A stretch of DNA of 38,976 bases from Paracoccaceae bacterium (GCA_024226455.1 JAAELR010000399.1:1-38976), one strand, 5' to 3'. Positions 1 through 8,080 are shown, counted from the first letter of the stretch. Notes: generated by a model not told the origin, from the sequence alone. A program made the numbers and translations.

Positions 1-70
1 CCCGCCAAAAATGGGCAGCTCGACACCACAAACCCACTCAGAACCGCCGTTTCTGGCAACGTCGGAACCC

Positions 71-544
71 TCAGGCTTGAAAACGACAGCAGATTCGATC
101 AAACTCGCCTAAACACAACATCACTTGGGAAATATCGGTTAGATACAGCTCCCAGGAAGGTGCGCCCAGTGCCATTCCGTGTTCCTCTAGGTGCTGCATC
201 ATCAGTTCGTAGTCGTCGCGCAGGGTTGCATAGGCGCCAATATGGGTGAAATGCAGTGCGTGGCCTGCCGGTGTAACATCGCCTTTTACCTCGCCGCCCG
301 TCTTGTCCAGGTCGGCCTGCGCCACGGTGAACCCGGCGCGGAATGCCATTTTTTCGGGGTCATAGCTGTAGTACACCGACAGCGCCGGGCCAGCAGGCGT
401 CACACCGGCTCCCATCATATGAGCGTAAACTGCCCCGAAGGCCTCTCCCATTGCACAGCTGATATCGCCGGGGTCCATGCTGCAGCTGCGTTCGACATAA
501 AGATAGGGCCGCTCCTCTACTTGCACGCGGCTAAAATCCGTCAT
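71..544 (-). CDS. GyrI-like effector-binding domain protein with atypical C-terminus
   Basis: The protein resembles the stand-alone GyrI-like/AraC effector-binding fold: an early ERPYLYVERSCSM strand, a central SVYYSYDP stretch, GHALHFTHIGAYATL and a late SWELYLTD strand. Such proteins bind small hydrophobic or cationic ligands, and no DNA-binding domain is present. I place the start at 544 because GGAGG lies 5 bases upstream of that ATG; an in-frame ATG at 556 would put the Shine-Dalgarno inside the gene. The last ~20 residues (after LTD) lack the usual proline-rich T-E-V/I ending of the family and are Cys- and Phe-rich, and the DNA there looks less GC-rich. The original 3' end may have been replaced or frameshifted. 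The fold call is fairly sure; the ligand is unknown. Confidence 0.72.
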   Translation of the reverse strand: MTDFSRVQVEERPYLYVERSCSMDPGDISCAMGEAFGAVYAHMMGAGVTPAGPALSVYYSYDPEKMAFRAGFTVAQADLDKTGGEVKGDVTPAGHALHFTHIGAYATLRDDYELMMQHLEEHGMALGAPSWELYLTDISQVMLCLGEFDRICCRFQA

Positions 545-623
545 CATCACCTCCATCGGGTTGCCATGCGCGATGTTGGAACAATGGTGCGTAGGCGGCT
601 TTGTCCCCGATCAGAACCGCGGC

Positions 624-953
624 CTATTTGGCGCCAAGAGCGCCCACGAACTGCAAAGACAGGCGCAGGCAGTCGCCCCTTGCGGTGTCATCGGCCATCG
701 CATCGTCGGTCAGGTCAATCAAGCCTCCCATGCGGCGCCCGGTGAACTGCATCGGTCCGGCGCCGTCGATGGCCAGCGCTTTGGCCTCGTTACCCTTGCC
801 GACCCGGAACATGCCACCGCCCTTGTGCACACCGCACAGCATGTTGCCGTTCAGCATGAAACAAAGCCCGCCGAACATTTTCCTTTCGCTGACCCCTGGT
901 ATCCCCGCCAGATCGTCCCGCAAAATCTCTGCCAGCCCCTTGTCATAGACCAT
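624..953 (-). CDS. TfoX N-terminal domain protein
   Basis: This 109-residue protein matches the TfoX/Sxy N-terminal domain: residues ~20-40 carry SERKMFGGLCFMLNGNMLCGV, followed by a short FRVGKGNEAKAL strand and an RRMGGLIDL segment. In gamma-proteobacteria Sxy controls competence, but that protein also has a C-terminal domain which is missing here. Stand-alone versions like this are common in alphaproteobacteria and have no established role. A strong AAGGAGG precedes the ATG by about 6 bases. It probably forms a two-gene unit with the effector-binding protein 80 bases downstream on the same strand. Confidence 0.85.
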   Translation of the reverse strand: MVYDKGLAEILRDDLAGIPGVSERKMFGGLCFMLNGNMLCGVHKGGGMFRVGKGNEAKALAIDGAGPMQFTGRRMGGLIDLTDDAMADDTARGDCLRLSLQFVGALGAK

Positions 954-1020
954 GCGACACCTCCTTGCCCTTGGGTCAGCGCAAGCGTATCACCCCCGCG
1001 TTCAAAAGAAACAGACCTTG

Positions 1021-1749
1021 ATGCAACCTTCCTTCGTCCTCATACGCCCGCAGATGGGCGAGAATATCGGTGCCACCGCCCGCGCGATGGCGAATTTCGG
1101 GCTTGAGCGAATGCGGATCGTCGACCCGCGCGACGGCTGGCCGAACCCGCGCGCAGCGGCCATGGCCAGCGGTGCCGGGCGGCTGCTGGATGCGGCACAA
1201 ATCTTTGGCTCCACAGCCGAGGCGGTGGGCGACTGCACCGCGATCTATGCCACCACCGCACGCCCCCGCGGCCTGACCAAGCGTGTGGTGACGCCGCAGC
1301 AGGCCATGTGCGAGGCGGCGGAGAAGATCGCCGGAGGCGAGAAAGTGGCGGTGCTTTTCGGGCCCGAGCGTGCAGGGCTTGAAAACGACGACATCGCACG
1401 GGCGAGTGCTATCGTCTCGGTGCCTGTCGATCCGGCCTATGCCTCGCTCAACCTGGCGCAGTGCGCGTTGCTATTGGCCTATGAATGGCGCCGCCAAACG
1501 GTCGAGACCCTGCCCGAACGGATGGACTTTGCCAAGACAGAGGTGGCCCCGGCGCTTGAGGTGGACAAGCTGGCCGAACACTATGAGGCGCGGCTTGACG
1601 AGGCCGGGTACTTCTTTCCCGAAACCAAAGCCGAGGGGATGAAGCAGGTGCTGCGCAATCTTTGGGGCCGGATGCCGCTGACCCGGGCGGATGTGCAGAT
1701 GCTGCACGGCATCATGCGGCAGATGGTGCGCTGGAAAGAGCGTGGCTGA
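1021..1749 (+). CDS. trmJ: tRNA (cytidine/uridine-2'-O-)-methyltransferase TrmJ-like
   Basis: SPOUT/SpoU-class RNA 2'-O-methyltransferase of 242 residues. It shows the N-terminal RPQMGENIGATARAMANFG motif, the LFGPERAGLENDD motif and the C-terminal SAM-binding-knot motif VPVDPAYASLNLAQC. These are characteristic of TrmJ, which methylates the ribose of nucleotide 32 in the tRNA anticodon loop using SAM. The reading frame stays open upstream to 952, but conservation begins at MQPSFVLIRPQ, so I start at 1021; there is no strong Shine-Dalgarno. The C-terminal ~80 residues form the usual helical extension. Related SpoU members acting on rRNA cannot be fully excluded. Confidence 0.88.
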   Translation: MQPSFVLIRPQMGENIGATARAMANFGLERMRIVDPRDGWPNPRAAAMASGAGRLLDAAQIFGSTAEAVGDCTAIYATTARPRGLTKRVVTPQQAMCEAAEKIAGGEKVAVLFGPERAGLENDDIARASAIVSVPVDPAYASLNLAQCALLLAYEWRRQTVETLPERMDFAKTEVAPALEVDKLAEHYEARLDEAGYFFPETKAEGMKQVLRNLWGRMPLTRADVQMLHGIMRQMVRWKERG

Positions 1750-2264
1750 CCGGCACTGATCTTCTGTCTTTATGCTCAATTCCATATGCCCGCCAGCGCT
1801 GGAAAACACCGACCCCAGCATGGGTAAAAAAACTCCAGAGGTTTTTGACGGGCAATCCGGATCGAACGCGTTCTGATCGTAGTGGCGGCAGAAATATCTG
1901 CTGTCCCCCAATGCTCGGGTCGCCGATTGCAGGCAGTGCTGGCGTCTTCCATCCAAGCCCGGGCAGGCTTGGGGGTCTTGTCGAGCATGGCCAGTCTCGG
2001 CATGGGTGATGTCTCGGGCGCATCGGCATCCAAGGGTCACATCAGGCAGACCTGTTCCCCAGCCGAGAGCGGGATTGTGACACGGCGGACACAACAAACA
2101 TACCCAAGATTGCGCAACTGGTGATCCCAAACGGTTGCCACCCCCGTTGAAACCGGGAATCGCGTTTGGCCAACTGGGGTGACATGGGGGCTGGACCCTG
2201 CCTTGGCCGCGGTGGTATTTCCCGCTAGCCGCGCCCCGGCGCGCACCCATCCGAAAGGCAGGTG
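1750..2264 (+). other. 515-bp non-coding stretch between trmJ and ctaA
   Basis: I see no convincing gene here. Open frames on both strands have shadow-like composition and no family resemblance. The stretch holds a 7-bp perfect hairpin at 1953-1972, an A7/T5 imperfect hairpin at 1826-1846, and the probable ctaA promoter region near the right end. It may contain decayed sequence or an unrecognised RNA. Confidence 0.5.
1953..1972 (+). terminator. hairpin downstream of trmJ (weak terminator candidate)
   Basis: The arms CCAAGCC (1953-1959) and GGCTTGG (1966-1972) pair perfectly around a 6-base loop. There is no clear T-run after it, and it lies 200 bases past the trmJ stop, so it may be a terminator remnant or another structured element. 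Confidence 0.3.
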
Positions 2265-3410
2265 ATGAGCCAGAAACGATCCATATTCGAAGAGGTCGGC
2301 GCAGAGACCGCCGCGTCGGCGCCAAGCGCCACCGGCGTCATCGACCGGGGCCCACGCGGCGCGCGTGGCGCGGTCCGGGGCTGGCTGGCGCTGCTTTTTG
2401 CGCTGGTGGTGCTGATGATCGCGGTGGGCGGGTTGACCCGGCTGACTGACAGTGGGCTTTCGATCACCGAATGGAATGTGGTCAAGGGCGCGCTGCCGCC
2501 GATGAACGAAAATTCCTGGCAGACCGAATTCACTAAATATCAGGCCATTCCCGAATACCAGTTGCAGAACAAGGGCATGTCCCTGGCCGAGTTCAAGGCG
2601 ATCTACTGGTGGGAATGGGGCCACCGGCAGCTTGGCCGAGTGATCGGTCTGGTCTGGGCCGCGGGCTTTGGGTTCTTCTGGCTCAGCAAGCGCATTCCCA
2701 CCGGCTGGACCGGGCGGCTTTTGTCGCTGGGCGTGCTGGGCGGGTTGCAGGGGGCAATCGGCTGGTGGATGGTTGCATCTGGTTTGACCGGCTCCATGCT
2801 CGATGTCGCCAGCTACCGTCTGGCCACGCATCTTGGTCTGGCCTTTGTGATCCTCGGCCTGATCGCATGGTACATGTTGGGCCTTTCGCGGTCCGGTCGC
2901 GACCTGATGCAGGCCCGCCGCGCCCGCGAACCGCGGCTGCAGGCCCATTCCAGCGCGCTGATCGCGACAGCTTTGGTGCAAATTCTGCTGGGCGCCCTGG
3001 TGGCTGGCATCGACGCAGGCCGCAACTTCACCGATTGGCCGCTGATGGCCGGCGGCATCACCCCGCCCGATATGTGGCGGATCGAACCCGTCTGGCGCAA
3101 TCTCTTCGAAAACGACGGCACGGTGCAGTTCATTCACCGTCTGTGGGGCTACCTGCTGTTTGCGGTGGGCCTACGGGTATGGTTCGTCTCGCGCCGCAGC
3201 AGCCATGCGATGACGAAGGCTGCGGCCAACTGGATGGCCGTAGTTCTTTTCGGTCAGGCCGTGCTGGGCATCGTGATGGTGACGTCGTCGGCGCCCTGGC
3301 ATACGGCGTTGGCACATCTGTTGATGGCGGTGCTCTTATGGGCTCTGGCGTTGCGCCTGCGCCACCGTGCACAATACCCGATTGCGCAATCGATAAAGGG
3401 AGCATCGTGA
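2265..3410 (+). CDS. ctaA: heme A synthase CtaA (COX15 family)
   Basis: Integral membrane protein of 381 residues that oxidises the C8 methyl of heme O to the formyl of heme A, needed for aa3-type cytochrome c oxidase. It carries the COX15 motif GGLTRLTDSGLSITEW after the first membrane helix, the WWEWGHRQLGR segment, and further conserved histidines in ATHLGL, FIHRLWGY and HTALAHLL, the heme ligands of the family. About eight hydrophobic segments are visible. I prefer the ATG at 2265 over the GTG at 2262, because AAAGG lies 6 bases before 2265. The stop overlaps the next start (TGATG), so translation is coupled to the peptidase downstream. Confidence 0.93.
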   Translation: MSQKRSIFEEVGAETAASAPSATGVIDRGPRGARGAVRGWLALLFALVVLMIAVGGLTRLTDSGLSITEWNVVKGALPPMNENSWQTEFTKYQAIPEYQLQNKGMSLAEFKAIYWWEWGHRQLGRVIGLVWAAGFGFFWLSKRIPTGWTGRLLSLGVLGGLQGAIGWWMVASGLTGSMLDVASYRLATHLGLAFVILGLIAWYMLGLSRSGRDLMQARRAREPRLQAHSSALIATALVQILLGALVAGIDAGRNFTDWPLMAGGITPPDMWRIEPVWRNLFENDGTVQFIHRLWGYLLFAVGLRVWFVSRRSSHAMTKAAANWMAVVLFGQAVLGIVMVTSSAPWHTALAHLLMAVLLWALALRLRHRAQYPIAQSIKGAS

Positions 3411-4888
3411 TGCTGGCATATGACGATCTGTTGGCGTTCGAGCGCCAGACTCAGGCTCTGGCGGCAATCGCCGGGCGGTTGGGCTGGGATCAGGAAACCA
3501 TGATGCCGCAAGGCGCCGCGAACCAGCGGGGTGAGGAACTGGCGGCCATCGAGGCGGTGCTGCACGCACGCCGCACCGACCCGCAGGTCGGCGAATGGCT
3601 GGCGGCCATCGACGCGACGACACTTGACGACGTCCAGAAAGCCAGTATCCGCCTGATCCGGCGTGATTTCGACCGCAGCAGCAAGGTTCCGGCCGACCTC
3701 GCCACCGAACTGGCCCGGGTGACCAGCCTGTCCCACCGCAAATGGGCAGCCGCCCGCGCGGCGGACGATTTCGATGGGTTCGCGCCGACACTGGCTCATG
3801 TGCTGAAACTGAAACGCCAGGAAGCCCAGGCGCTGGCAGTGGGTGGCGATCTTTATGACGCGCTACTCGACACCTACGAGCCCGGTGCCAGGGCCGCTGA
3901 TGTCGCCTCGATGTTCGACGCGCTGCGCCCGCGACTGGTGGCTCTTGCCGACCGTGTGCTGGGTGCCTCGCACCAACCCGCGGTGCTGAACAAGGATTTT
4001 GACGAAGACAAACAGATAGCCATTTCCCGCGAGATTGCCTCTGCCTTTGGCTATGACTTTGCCCATGGCCGCATCGACAAGGCGGTGCACCCGTTCAGTT
4101 CGGGCAGCGGCGCCGACGTGCGTATCACCACCCGCACATCCCTGAGTGACCCGTTCAACTGCATCTATTCGACGATCCACGAGACCGGTCATGGCTCCTA
4201 CGAACAGCATGTCGACCCGGCCTATGCTCTGACCCCCCTCGGCGGGGGCGCCTCGATGGGTGTGCATGAAAGCCAGAGCCGGATCTACGAGAACCAGCTT
4301 GGCCGCTCGCGCGCCTTCACTTCGCATCTCCATGCCCGAATGCGGGCCTTATTCGGCGATTTCGGTGTCGCGGACGCCGAAAGCTTCTTTCACACGGTCA
4401 ACCGCGTCAGCCCCGGCTTCATCCGAACCGAGGCGGATGAGTTGCACTACAACCTGCATATCATGCTGCGCTTCGATCTTGAACGCGCTCTGATCGCCGG
4501 AGACCTGGCGGTTTCGGATCTTCCAGAGGCCTGGAACAACCGGTTCGAGGCCGATTTCGGCGTCAAGGTCGACAGGCCCTCGAACGGTGTCCTGCAGGAC
4601 GTGCACTGGTCGGCGGGCCTATTCGGCTATTTCCCGACCTACACGCTGGGCAATGTCTATGCTGGCTGCCTGAACCAGGTGATGCGTCGCGACCTGCCCG
4701 ATCTCGATAGCCGACTGGCCGATGGCGATACCTCGGCAGCCACCGGCTGGCTACGCGAAAATCTGCAACGCCACGGCAGCCTGCGCGAACCCAAAGACAC
4801 AATTACGCAAGCCTGCGGCACCCCGCCCACGGTCGAACCGCTGCTAAGCTATCTCGAGACGAAATTCACTGATCTCTACCGTCTTTGA
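3410..4888 (+). CDS. carboxypeptidase Taq, M32 metallopeptidase
   Basis: Cytoplasmic zinc (or cobalt) carboxypeptidase of 492 residues that removes C-terminal amino acids with broad specificity, except proline. The HEXXH zinc site is HETGH at residues 257-261, followed by the family signature HESQSRIYEN (286-295) carrying the third ligand glutamate, and the C-terminal YFPTYTLGN motif. The N-terminal LGWDQETMMPQGA segment is also typical. The ATG at 3410 overlaps the ctaA stop and is preceded by GGGAG at 7 bases. Length is normal for the family. Coupling to ctaA seems positional; no functional link is known to me. Confidence 0.94.
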   Translation: MLAYDDLLAFERQTQALAAIAGRLGWDQETMMPQGAANQRGEELAAIEAVLHARRTDPQVGEWLAAIDATTLDDVQKASIRLIRRDFDRSSKVPADLATELARVTSLSHRKWAAARAADDFDGFAPTLAHVLKLKRQEAQALAVGGDLYDALLDTYEPGARAADVASMFDALRPRLVALADRVLGASHQPAVLNKDFDEDKQIAISREIASAFGYDFAHGRIDKAVHPFSSGSGADVRITTRTSLSDPFNCIYSTIHETGHGSYEQHVDPAYALTPLGGGASMGVHESQSRIYENQLGRSRAFTSHLHARMRALFGDFGVADAESFFHTVNRVSPGFIRTEADELHYNLHIMLRFDLERALIAGDLAVSDLPEAWNNRFEADFGVKVDRPSNGVLQDVHWSAGLFGYFPTYTLGNVYAGCLNQVMRRDLPDLDSRLADGDTSAATGWLRENLQRHGSLREPKDTITQACGTPPTVEPLLSYLETKFTDLYRL

Positions 4889-4922
4889 CCTTCTTGTCGG
4901 TCGCAAGCCGCGGGGCGGGGGT

Positions 4923-4941
4923 CTGGGGGCAGAGCCCCCAG
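4923..4941. terminator. GC-rich hairpin between two convergent genes
   Basis: CTGGGGGC and GCCCCCAG pair perfectly around AGA. It sits between the convergent peptidase and crotonase genes. There is no T-run, and the motif resembles the gggggcagagccccc elements scattered through many Rhodobacteraceae genomes, so it may be a dispersed repeat acting as a transcription barrier. Confidence 0.45.
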
Positions 4942-4979
4942 CCGGTCGGATCGCGTCAGCGATCCGATAACGCCGTTCT

Positions 4980-5765
4980 TTACTTCTTCCAGTTCGGGGC
5001 GCGCTTTTCGATGAAGCCCTGAATGCCCTCGTCAGTATCCTTGTTGAGGATGTTGCGGACCATGGCCTGGCGCGCCAGATCATAGGCCGCGGCGGTATCG
5101 AGCCCGCGCTGCGCATAGAAAGTCTGCTTGCCCAGCGCCATGGCCGAGCGCAGCTTTGACGCCACCTCGCCGGCCAGTTCCATTGTCGCCTCGGCCAGCA
5201 GGTCGTCCGGCGCCACCCGGTTGACCAGCCCCAGCGCCTCGGCCTCATCTGCCGTCGCAAATCGCCCCGTCGTCAACAACTCGAAGGATTTCTTCGGCGT
5301 CACGTTGCGGGTCAGCGCCACCATCGGCGTCAGGCAGAAAAGCCCGATATTCACCCCGTTCACCCCGAACCGGGCACTCTGGGCGGCCACCGCCAGATCG
5401 CAGGTCGCCACCAACTGGCAGCCCGCCGCAGTGGCGATGCCGTGCACCTGGGCGATCACCGGCTGCGGCAGCTTGCCGATCTTCTGCATCACAACCGAAC
5501 AGCGCGCAAAAAGATCGTCAAAATAGGTTTCTCCCCTGTCGGCTGCCTGCCGCCCGGCCTGTATTTCCTTCAGGTCATGGCCGGCACAAAACGCCTTGCC
5601 CGCACCCGAAATGACCACGGCGTTAATCGAGCCGTCATCCGCCAGCCGGTCGAATTCCTCTCCAAGTGCACCCAAAAGATCGTCCGACAGCGCGTTCAGC
5701 GCCCCGGGTCGGTTCAGGGTCAGGCGCGCGATCGCGCCATGATCTTCGCGTTCCAGCACATCCAT
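4980..5765 (-). CDS. enoyl-CoA hydratase/isomerase (crotonase) family protein
   Basis: This 261-residue protein has the crotonase fold: LTLNRPGALNALS at ~16-27, the first oxyanion-hole segment FCAGHDLKEI (59-68) and the second, GIATAAGCQLVATCDLA (109-125). It should bind an acyl-CoA and stabilise an enolate. The two catalytic glutamates of true hydratases appear absent: Q117 replaces the first, and G137 takes the place of the PE glutamate. The overall pattern resembles ECHDC3-like members. Water addition to a 2-enoyl-CoA is therefore doubtful, and isomerase, hydrolase or other acyl-CoA chemistry is possible. The start has a GGCGGAG about 8 bases upstream. It diverges from a thioesterase gene 58 bases away, suggesting related acyl-CoA roles. 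Confidence 0.88.
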   Translation of the reverse strand: MDVLEREDHGAIARLTLNRPGALNALSDDLLGALGEEFDRLADDGSINAVVISGAGKAFCAGHDLKEIQAGRQAADRGETYFDDLFARCSVVMQKIGKLPQPVIAQVHGIATAAGCQLVATCDLAVAAQSARFGVNGVNIGLFCLTPMVALTRNVTPKKSFELLTTGRFATADEAEALGLVNRVAPDDLLAEATMELAGEVASKLRSAMALGKQTFYAQRGLDTAAAYDLARQAMVRNILNKDTDEGIQGFIEKRAPNWKK

Positions 5766-5823
5766 CTTGTTCTCCGCCTCATTTTGGCATCATGTCTATG
5801 CATATTCGAAGGGCAGGGAAAGC

Positions 5824-6243
5824 ATGACACTGAAGATGACCCGCGACGATCTGACCGCATTCATGGCGTCGCATTTTCCGCAGGTCGAAGGTGATTTCAC
5901 CATCGAGGATCTGACCGCGACAGGTATCAAGGTGCGCATGCACGTTTCGGATCGCAACCTGCGCCCCGGCGGCACCGTGTCAGGCCCGTCGATGTTCGCG
6001 CTGGCCGATGTCTCGATCTATCTGGCGGTCCTGTCGATGGTCGGACCCGAGGCGCTGGCGGTGACCACGAACTGTTCTATCGACTTCATGCGCAAGCCAG
6101 AGGCCGGGGCCGACCTGATCTCTGAGGCGCGCATCCTGAAACTGGGCCGGGCGCTTGCCGTCGGCGACGTGCTGATCTTCTCGGAGGGCGAGGAGAAACC
6201 CGTGGCCCGCGCCGGGCTGACCTACTCGATCCCGTCGAAATAG
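5824..6243 (+). CDS. PaaI-type hotdog-fold acyl-CoA thioesterase
   Basis: The 139-residue protein shows the PaaI/YbgC-like hotdog pattern: LRPGGTVSGPSMFALADVSIYLAVLSMVG (a helix preceded by the GGTVSGP turn), then NCSIDFMRKPEAGADLISEARILKLGRALAVGDV. It would hydrolyse small or aromatic acyl-CoAs as a tetramer in the cytoplasm. I start at 5824, because the frame upstream has no family resemblance and AGGGAAAG precedes this ATG. The gene diverges from the crotonase-family gene. Substrate cannot be read from sequence. Confidence 0.86.
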   Translation: MTLKMTRDDLTAFMASHFPQVEGDFTIEDLTATGIKVRMHVSDRNLRPGGTVSGPSMFALADVSIYLAVLSMVGPEALAVTTNCSIDFMRKPEAGADLISEARILKLGRALAVGDVLIFSEGEEKPVARAGLTYSIPSK

Positions 6244-6247
6244 CCGG

Positions 6248-7798
6248 TCAGATCACTTCGCGCCTGCCGGCGATGCCGCTCGACCTGCCGATGATATCCT
6301 CGTCCGCCGCCGCCGCTATGGCGGTGATCTCGCGGCAGGTGGTCTCGTCGGGCAGTCCCGGCGGCGGATCGGCGGCGATGAGCGTCAGCGCCCGGTCGCG
6401 CGCTGCCTCGAAGGCTCCGGCCCGGTTGGCCTTTTCATAGTCGTCGCGGCCCACGCGCTGAAACACCGACGGGCGGAACTGGCTGCGGCAGATCTCCAGC
6501 GTGTGCGGCGAGGCCAGGAAATGCGCACCTGTGCCGATCTCGCGTATCTCGTCCCAGTTCATCGATGCGTCATCCACCTCGGGTGCCCGGATCAGTGCCC
6601 TCATGAACCCGCCCAGTTCATCGTCCAGCACCGCCTGCACCGGCGAGAACACCGTCGCCGTTTCAAGCTGCCCGACACCGCCCAGGATATCGGCGCCGGC
6701 CATCGCCACCATCTGGCCCAACATGGCGCGTTCGGCCATCGACTGGCCCTCTACATCCGGTGTGTCCGATCCCATGCCGTAGGTATGTGTCACCAGCCCC
6801 ACCGACTTCAGGACGCCCACCGCCAGCGCCTTGGCCTGCAGACTTTCCGGGCAGCTATGCAGCGCCCGCCCCGTGGCCATGTCGAGGGTGAACATCAGCG
6901 GAGTTGCGATCATCGGGGTACCCGGCGCCAGCACATGGCCGAGCGTCACCATGGCCAGTATCTCTGCCGCCGCCATCAGCGCATTGCCCGCAACCGACAA
7001 AGGCGCCGTGCCGCCCGCCGAGGGCAGCGAACAGGCATGCACAGGCAACCCCGCGTGCCCCGCCTGGATCAGCGCCTCGACATCCATCACCTTGAACTCC
7101 AGAGGCGAGAACGAACACATGATGATAGAGCCAAGCGGCCGGGCAGGGGTGCTGCCCGCGGTCTTCACGATGCGCAGCAGGTATTCGATGTTTTCCACGT
7201 TGTAGGGCTGCAGCCAGATATGTTTGTCGGTGCGGGTGATCAGTTCGGCGACGCTGTGAATGTCGCTGGTCAACTCATGCACTCCGTAACAAAAAGGATG
7301 CGCCACAAACCCCACCTGGTCGAGCCCGTTCGCCACCGCAGCGACGCTGGCGACATCGCCGATCTCCATGTTGCGATAGGTCCCGGTCGCGGGGTCGACG
7401 AACCCATGCGCCCCGGTACCGGTGCGCATGACAAAGCCATGGTCGGCGCGCGGCAAGGTGATGTCGCGCTCGGGCCGCTTGCCGCAAAGCGTTACCTGAC
7501 GCGATGCCGCCGCCAGCGCCTCTTTCTGCAATTCCCGCGGCAGGCGGACCCGCGTGGCCTCGTGCCCGGGACGCGCACCTGCGCGCAGCAATGCCTCGTT
7601 CGCAGTCTCATGCACCACGGCGACCCCGTGTTCGGCCAGCAGATCCTGTGCCCGGCCCAGGATCGCCGCGTGATCCTCTTCGCTGCAAAGCGAAAAGGTC
7701 GGCCGGGGGTGGATTTTCCGTGCGTTTCGGAATGCGTTCGGGGGCGGGGGGGCCGCCGTGATAGTCTCAGTCGTGCCGCGTCTGGATCTGCGTGCCAT
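6248..7798 (-). CDS. MttB-family (trimethylamine methyltransferase-like) protein, non-pyrrolysine
   Basis: A 516-residue TIM-barrel protein of the MttB superfamily. Segments such as GTGAHGFVDPATGTYRNM, SAGGTAPLSVAG and HTYGMGSDTPDVEGQSMAE fit the family. There is no in-frame TAG, so it is a pyrrolysine-free homologue like the glycine betaine, proline betaine or carnitine methyltransferases (MtgB, MtpB, MtcB), which pass a methyl group to a corrinoid protein. The N-terminus is a basic, Pro-rich tail of ~25 residues. GAGAGGA lies 7 bases before the ATG. No corrinoid protein or reductive activase is adjacent. It is a distant paralogue of the gene at 16691-18229. A quaternary amine substrate is likely, but which one is unknown. 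Confidence 0.88.
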   Translation of the reverse strand: MARRSRRGTTETITAAPPPPNAFRNARKIHPRPTFSLCSEEDHAAILGRAQDLLAEHGVAVVHETANEALLRAGARPGHEATRVRLPRELQKEALAAASRQVTLCGKRPERDITLPRADHGFVMRTGTGAHGFVDPATGTYRNMEIGDVASVAAVANGLDQVGFVAHPFCYGVHELTSDIHSVAELITRTDKHIWLQPYNVENIEYLLRIVKTAGSTPARPLGSIIMCSFSPLEFKVMDVEALIQAGHAGLPVHACSLPSAGGTAPLSVAGNALMAAAEILAMVTLGHVLAPGTPMIATPLMFTLDMATGRALHSCPESLQAKALAVGVLKSVGLVTHTYGMGSDTPDVEGQSMAERAMLGQMVAMAGADILGGVGQLETATVFSPVQAVLDDELGGFMRALIRAPEVDDASMNWDEIREIGTGAHFLASPHTLEICRSQFRPSVFQRVGRDDYEKANRAGAFEAARDRALTLIAADPPPGLPDETTCREITAIAAAADEDIIGRSSGIAGRREVI

Positions 7799-7839
7799 GC
7801 TCGGTTCCTCTCAGACAATCAGATCGGCGCACACCGTTT

Positions 7840-7866
7840 TTGCTCACTGCGGGCCCACTTGAGCAA
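7840..7866. promoter_or_regulatory. 27-bp palindrome, possible operator upstream of mttB-like gene
   Basis: TTGCTCA (7840-7846) and TGAGCAA (7860-7866) form a perfect 7-bp dyad around a spacer containing GGGCCC. The element ends ~40 bases upstream of the mttB-like ATG. On neither strand is it followed by a T-run, so a protein-binding operator fits better than a terminator. The regulator is unknown. Confidence 0.4.
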
Positions 7867-8053
7867 GTCGCAGCCTGCGGCAACACGCAAGCGGAATCAA
7901 GCCCCGCAGCCGATGGGCCCCGGGTTACCTGATTGGAGGTTTTCGCCGACGCAGCGGGCGAAGTAGGGCCGTCAAGGGCGACGGATTGTGGGGTAAAGTA
8001 TTACCTTATTTATAACACTCTGTTTTAACACAACTAAAAGGCACTCGCCGAAC

Positions 8054-8080
8054 TTGACTATGCATGGAAAACCCTAGATA
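8054..8080 (+). promoter_or_regulatory. candidate rplM-rpsI promoter
   Basis: TTGACT (8054-8059) and TAGATA (8075-8080) resemble sigma70 -35 and -10 boxes with a short 15-base spacer. Transcription would start about 30 bases upstream of the rplM ATG. The AT-rich stretch just before it is consistent with a strong ribosomal-protein promoter, but the spacer is suboptimal. Confidence 0.35.

Noticed and set aside
2037-3137. Long minus-strand open frame (366 codons) across ctaA
   Set aside because: It lies opposite the clearly recognisable ctaA frame and has His/Gln/Arg-rich shadow composition with no domain.
2609-3409. Upstream extension of the M32 peptidase frame through ctaA
   Set aside because: Family similarity begins at MLAYDDLLAFERQ; the earlier frame is a shadow of ctaA.
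6503-7966. Plus-strand open frame of 487 codons opposite the mttB-like gene
   Set aside because: Its Arg/His-rich content mirrors the antisense of a GC-rich gene; the mttB-like frame has full family motifs.
7799-7990. Cobalamin or glycine riboswitch upstream of the mttB-like gene
   Set aside because: I found no B12-box GCCACTG or glycine aptamer core on the minus strand.
8011-8016. TATAAC as -10 box for rplM
   Set aside because: The nearest -35-like TTGTGG is 20 bases upstream, too far, and the TTGACT/TAGATA pair is closer to the gene.
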